This document shows positions 57,616 through 64,000 of a stretch of 64,000 bases of DNA, one piece after another (the first letter of the stretch is position 1; every line of letters begins with the position of its first letter). The notes below the pieces were generated by a model. It was not told where the DNA came from and did no database searches. It worked only from the letters and a program-made list of their open reading frames with translations. Made by a program: the position numbers and the translations under genes. This DNA is from Methylobacterium mesophilicum (GTDB lineage: Bacteria; Pseudomonadota; Alphaproteobacteria; Rhizobiales; Beijerinckiaceae), in the NCBI RefSeq assembly GCF_022179445.1, contig NZ_BPQU01000005.1:124001-188000 (forward strand), written 5' to 3'.

Positions 57616-58917
57616 ATGGCTCAGACAGCAGCGCCCGCAATCCCGGTCCCGTCGGGATTGCCCGCCGGGATCCCGCTCCTCGGGGTCATCCAGGGGCTGG
57701 CCAAGGCGCTGTTTGCCGCCTTCATCTTCTTCGCCTGCTTCGCGTTCTCGGAAACCTCGCCCTACGACGCGGTGGCGATCCCCACGATCCTGCTGTGGTT
57801 CTGCCTCGGCGTGCGCCTGCACCGTGGGGCGGTGCCGCTGCTCGCGCTGCTGCTGCTCTACCTGGTGGCGATCGTCTCGGCGCTGTTCCCGTACCTGAAC
57901 GAGGAGTTCCCGGTCACCTGGACGATCCAGCTGATCTACCTCGTGATCACCTGCATGTTTTTCGCGATGTTCTTCTCGGAGGACACGCACGCCCGCATGG
58001 AGCTGGCGCTCAAGGCCTACACGGTGAGCTGCGTGTTCTCGGCGGCGCTGGGCATCGTCGGCTACCTGCAATGGCTCGGCATCGAGGACCTGTTCTACAA
58101 GTACGACCGGGCGTCGGGCACCTTCCAGGACCCGAACGTGTTCGGCTCGTTCCTGACGCTCGGCGCGCTGTACCTGATGCACGGCCTGCTCACCGGCAGC
58201 GCCCGGCGCCCGCTCGTATCGCTGGCCGGCCTGCTGATCATCATGGCCGGCATCTTCCTGTCGTTCTCGCGCGGCTCCTGGGGCGGCAGCGTCGTCGCCG
58301 TGCTGCTGATGGTCGGCTCGGTCTATGCCGGCAGCGGCTCCGTCCGGCTGCGCCGCCGCATCGTGCTCCTGACGCTGGCCACCTTGGTGCTCGCGACGAT
58401 CGCGGTGATCGGCCTCCTGTCGGTCGAGCACGTCCACAAGATGTTCGAGACCCGGGCGGCCCTGACCCAGGACTACGACCAGGGCGAGACCGGCCGTTTC
58501 GGCAACCAGGTCCGCGGGTTGGCGATGCTGCTGGAGCGCCCGTTCGGGATGGGGCCGATGCACTGGCGGCTGGTCTTCGGTCTCGAGCCGCACAACTCCT
58601 ATATCGGGTCCTTCGCCAACGGCGGCTGGCTCGGCGGGGTGGTGTTCCTCGGCCTGGTCCTGGCCACCAGCTTCGTGGGCTTCCGCCTGCTGGTGCGGCC
58701 ATCGCCGGTCCGGGCACATGCCCAGATCGTCTGGCCGGCCCTGCTGATGTTCTTCCTCCAGGCGTTCCAGATCGACATCGAGAAGTGGCGCCACGTCTAC
58801 ATGATGCTCGGCATGGTCTGGGCGCTCGAAGCCGCGCGGTTACGCATGCCCCGGATCGGCGACATCGGCAGCCCGCGTGATCGCACCGGGATCGCGCGCG
58901 GCGTCAGGCCCGCTTGA
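57616..58917 (+). CDS. O-antigen ligase/polymerase-like membrane protein
   Basis: A 433-residue protein with about 10-12 membrane segments. The Wzy/WaaL-type signature is in FLSFSRGSWGGSVVAVLLMV, with a large periplasmic loop after it (ALTQDYDQGETGRFGNQVRG, then LERPFGMGPMHWR and LEPHNSYIGSFANGG). It probably joins or polymerises surface polysaccharide. The ATG at 57616 begins a short non-membrane lead. It is followed closely by a hybrid histidine kinase on the same strand. Confidence 0.86.
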   Translation: MAQTAAPAIPVPSGLPAGIPLLGVIQGLAKALFAAFIFFACFAFSETSPYDAVAIPTILLWFCLGVRLHRGAVPLLALLLLYLVAIVSALFPYLNEEFPVTWTIQLIYLVITCMFFAMFFSEDTHARMELALKAYTVSCVFSAALGIVGYLQWLGIEDLFYKYDRASGTFQDPNVFGSFLTLGALYLMHGLLTGSARRPLVSLAGLLIIMAGIFLSFSRGSWGGSVVAVLLMVGSVYAGSGSVRLRRRIVLLTLATLVLATIAVIGLLSVEHVHKMFETRAALTQDYDQGETGRFGNQVRGLAMLLERPFGMGPMHWRLVFGLEPHNSYIGSFANGGWLGGVVFLGLVLATSFVGFRLLVRPSPVRAHAQIVWPALLMFFLQAFQIDIEKWRHVYMMLGMVWALEAARLRMPRIGDIGSPRDRTGIARGVRPA

Positions 58918-58997
58918 AACACGGTCGCAGCCGGGTCATCGCTCCTGCGAGGACGCTGGCGATTGCCGAACGGCATATCCGCTCCCGGAGACGGTCG

Positions 58998-62321
<3,324 letters not shown>

Positions 62322-62328
62322 ACCGGTT

Positions 62329-62634
62329 CTACGGCTCCTCGGCGTCCGATAGCGGATCGCCGGTCCAAGTGGTCGCGAAGGCCGCGAGCTGGCGGGCATC
62401 CGCGAAGGCGGCCACGCTCACGTCGCGCTCGGCCGGCATTGCCCCCGGATAGGGGGCGAGCAGGACCCGCACCCGGGCGAGGCGGCCGCCCGGGGCGTTC
62501 GCGTCGATCCAGGCCTGCGCCTCGGGGGTTAGGCGATCCGGGCCGTCGAGGGCGCGGGCGTCGGCGCGCAGCACGACCACGTAGGTGCCGAGGCTCGGAT
62601 CGGCCTGCTGCACCGCTTTGACGATATCGATCAC
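62329..62634 (-). CDS. Hypothetical protein, partner of an EthD-like gene
   Basis: A 101-residue protein of unknown function: MIDIVKAVQQADPSLGTYVV, then LTPEAQAWIDANAPGGRLAR and a C-terminal ADARQLAAFATTWTGDPLSD. No signal or membrane segment. Its start overlaps the EthD-like stop (ATGA, 62631-62634), so the pair is translated together. It converges on the kinase gene with 7 bases between. Confidence 0.7.
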   Translation of the reverse strand: MIDIVKAVQQADPSLGTYVVVLRADARALDGPDRLTPEAQAWIDANAPGGRLARVRVLLAPYPGAMPAERDVSVAAFADARQLAAFATTWTGDPLSDAEEP

Positions 62635-62942
62635 GGGCTCTCCGCAAAGTCGTTGATCTGAACCTGGGCCTGCGCCGGGGTGAAGTTCGGGATGTCGGCG
62701 AAGATCTCCTCGCCGTGGGCCGCCACGGCCTTCTTGAACGCGTCGGCCGACTCGAAGGTCAGCAGCGCCATCACCTGGAACGGGGCCGGGCCGCCGTCCG
62801 GGGTGCCGGCACCCTTGACCACCTTCGCTTCGTGGAGGCCCAGCGACGACCAGCGCTCGCGCACCAGCGGCATGTGGTGCCCGAGATAGTAGCCCATGTC
62901 GAAGTTCGGGCCGGTCGGATACATCACGCTCACGAGGATCAT
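62631..62942 (-). CDS. EthD family protein
   Basis: A 103-residue dimeric alpha/beta-barrel protein of the EthD type: ILVSVMYPTGPNFDMGYYLG, then HHMPLVRERWSSLGLHEAKV and QVMALLTFESADAFKKAVAA. EthD was first linked to ether degradation, but the chemical role is unclear. The ATG at 62942 has AGGAAGG upstream. It is translationally coupled to the following hypothetical gene. Confidence 0.88.
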   Translation of the reverse strand: MILVSVMYPTGPNFDMGYYLGHHMPLVRERWSSLGLHEAKVVKGAGTPDGGPAPFQVMALLTFESADAFKKAVAAHGEEIFADIPNFTPAQAQVQINDFAESP

Positions 62943-63348
62943 AGGGCGTCCTTCCTGTTGCGGCCCCCGTGTCGCCGGGGTGCCGGTGGATCCGGGCGCA
63001 TCATTCCGAGCGGGCGATGCCGGCTTTCGGAAAACGATGATGCCGTGTTGACGGCTTAGAGCATGTTCCGACGACGTTGGCGCCGGTTCGGCTGAGAAAA
63101 TGCGGCCCCCCTCGAATACCCGCGCGAAATTCATCTGCCCGTGAACGGCTTTTGCTCCGAGAGCGACCGGATCATAAGCACGGTGCTATGATGCCGGCGA
63201 GGGCTTCGTTCAAAGCGGTTGTCCCAAACGTCACGCCGGCTGCTGCTTGGCCCGCGGTAAGTCCGGCCGCGACAGGCGCCCGGGCGAACGCGTCGAGCGT
63301 GAGGACAGACCGGATCGCTGGCCCCCTTTTTCACTGTTCAGGGATCGA
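62943..63348. other. Intergenic region between the EthD-like gene and the antitoxin gene
   Basis: A 406-base stretch with no gene I can support. Short frames across it lack RBS or family features. It must contain the promoter of the EthD-like gene near its left end. No RNA or strong palindrome was recognised. Confidence 0.45.
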
Positions 63349-63630
63349 TCACGCCGCCACGGCGAGGCGCACACCCAGGGCTTTCAGGACGCGCAACAAG
63401 GTGTCCAGCGTCGGATTGCCGTTGTCGCTGAAGGCTTTGTACAGCGCCTCGCGGCTGATGCCCGTCTCGCGGGCCAGTGCCGACATGCCGTGCGAGCGGG
63501 CAATCGTGTTCAACGCGCCCAGCAATTCCTCCGGAGTCCCGTCCTCGAGATAGGCATCGAGATAGGCTGCGATGTCGGCCGGGGTTTTCAGGACTTCGGC
63601 CGCATCCCAGGGCTTGGTCTCTATCGCCAT
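63349..63630 (-). CDS. Antitoxin, HigA-like (addiction module antidote)
   Basis: The 93-residue product has a lead KPWDAAEVLKTPADIAAYLD, then an HTH (MSALARETGISREALYKAFS, then NGNPTLDTLLRVLKALGV), matching the addiction-module antidote family paired with HigB/RelE-like toxins. It binds the toxin and probably the operon promoter. It follows the toxin gene by 2 bases, the toxin-first order. Confidence 0.9.
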   Translation of the reverse strand: MAIETKPWDAAEVLKTPADIAAYLDAYLEDGTPEELLGALNTIARSHGMSALARETGISREALYKAFSDNGNPTLDTLLRVLKALGVRLAVAA

Positions 63631-63632
63631 TG

Positions 63633-63923
63633 TCAAACCTCCCGCGCCATAGTCTTGGCCCGTTCGATGTCCTGCGCCTGCGAGCCCTTGTCGCCGCCGC
63701 ACAGCAGGATCACGACGACATCACCGCGCAGAGTGTAATAAACTCGGTATCCCGGCCCGAAAGAGAACCGCAATTCGCTGACGCCATCGCCGACGGACTT
63801 GGCATCGCCGAGGTTGCCCTGAGCGATACGGTCGATCCGCTTGGTGATCCGCGCCCGCGCCTGGACATCCCGCAAAGCGTTCAGCCAAGCGATGAATTCG
63901 CCGGTGCGGCGCACCTGGAACAT
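63633..63923 (-). CDS. Toxin, RelE/HigB-like (addiction module killer)
   Basis: A 96-residue RelE-fold protein: RTGEFIAWLNALRDVQARAR, then NLGDAKSVGDGVSELRFSFG, PGYRVYYTLRGDVVVILLCG and GDKGSQAQDIERAKTMAREV. These features match HigB-type mRNA interferases of the addiction-module killer family. It starts the operon with the antitoxin two bases behind. Basic residues in the RxxKRIDR helix and the YRVYY strand fit a ribosome-dependent nuclease. Confidence 0.9.
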   Translation of the reverse strand: MFQVRRTGEFIAWLNALRDVQARARITKRIDRIAQGNLGDAKSVGDGVSELRFSFGPGYRVYYTLRGDVVVILLCGGDKGSQAQDIERAKTMAREV

Positions 63924-63946
63924 GTTAGGTCTCGTGACCCAGAAAG

Positions 63947-63980
63947 CGGCGGAATGTCAACTATAATTCACATTCCGCCG
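63947..63980. promoter_or_regulatory. Palindromic operator candidate of the toxin-antitoxin operon
   Basis: Exact 11-base arms CGGCGGAATGT (63947-63957) and ACATTCCGCCG (63970-63980) flank CAACTATAATTC. It lies 24 bases upstream of the toxin ATG. A TTGACA-like box on the - strand overlaps it. The position and symmetry suit an autoregulatory operator for the antitoxin. Confidence 0.55.
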
Positions 63981-64000
63981 CCTAGGACGCGTTCGAGATC

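Noticed and set aside
58914..58997. TTG start of the hybrid kinase overlapping the previous gene.
   Set aside because: No RBS, and the added 28 residues are Arg-rich; the GTG at 58998 has a good RBS next to the GAF domain.
63077..63553. A 158-codon + frame near the toxin-antitoxin module.
   Set aside because: Runs antisense into the antitoxin gene; no RBS or family match.

Overview
The window is about 64 kb of very GC-rich chromosomal DNA. Its gene content and local gene order look like a Rhizobiales alphaproteobacterium, most likely Methylobacterium/Methylorubrum. Supporting signs are the nusA-ylxR-infB-rbfA-truB block, the yicC-gmk pair, the Tim44-like/mltA/smr block divergent from secB, the helicase-S4-fdxA-carD-rpoH neighbourhood, an aerobic-type cobaltochelatase cobS/cobT pair next to bolA and a J-domain gene, and a bacteriophytochrome kinase. 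The genus is an inference; no rRNA gene is present to confirm it. I saw no tRNA, rRNA, transposase, integrase or CRISPR array.

Layout. 1-6.7 kb: translation and transcription genes (nusA end, ylxR, infB, rbfA, truB), then a MITE-like palindromic repeat where rpsO-pnp would often follow. 7.1-11.3 kb: a dihydrolipoamide dehydrogenase homologue and a hybrid photoreceptor kinase made of a degenerate PYP-like domain, a bacteriophytochrome and HisKA_2. 11.3-20.8 kb: gmk and yicC, a 1.9-kb accessory patch with two small genes and interspersed repeats, then mltG, mutM, smr, mltA, a Tim44-like gene and secB. 20.9-24.1 kb: a LysR regulator divergent from a DUF4865/tautomerase/MFS cluster of unknown substrate. 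24.2-31.2 kb: rpoH, carD, fdxA, an S4 protein, a large SUV3-like helicase and a small secreted protein. 31.4-33.6 kb: an AT-richer pair, acyltransferase 3 and GT2 glycosyltransferase, probably acquired. 33.6-36.6 kb: TetR, darcynin-like, DUF1330, DUF3108 and rpmB. 36.7-43.1 kb: MarR with an AhpD-like gene, cobT, DUF29, cobS, a J-domain gene, bolA and arfB. 43.2-49.4 kb: a DUF1275 membrane protein, a TPR-methyltransferase, a ligase-associated exonuclease with an ATP-dependent DNA ligase, yjbQ, and an orphan flagellar hook-like gene. 49.4-56.8 kb: an RND efflux operon divergent from a COG0523 metallochaperone GTPase. 57-62.3 kb: a secreted twin-repeat protein, an O-antigen ligase-like protein and a large hybrid histidine kinase. 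62.3-64 kb: a small EthD-like pair and a HigB/HigA-type toxin-antitoxin module.

The most interesting points are: (1) the PYP-phytochrome-HisKA_2 kinase, in which the PYP chromophore Cys and the other pocket residues are replaced while the biliverdin Cys is kept; (2) an inverted-repeat element sitting in frame inside the DNA ligase gene; (3) the LysR/DUF4865/tautomerase/MFS cluster; (4) a Zur-box-like palindrome upstream of the COG0523 gene, in the region shared with a CzcA-like RND operon; and (5) a truncated XRE-like gene inside the patch that splits yicC from mltG. No sequence search could be run, so family names come from motif recognition.
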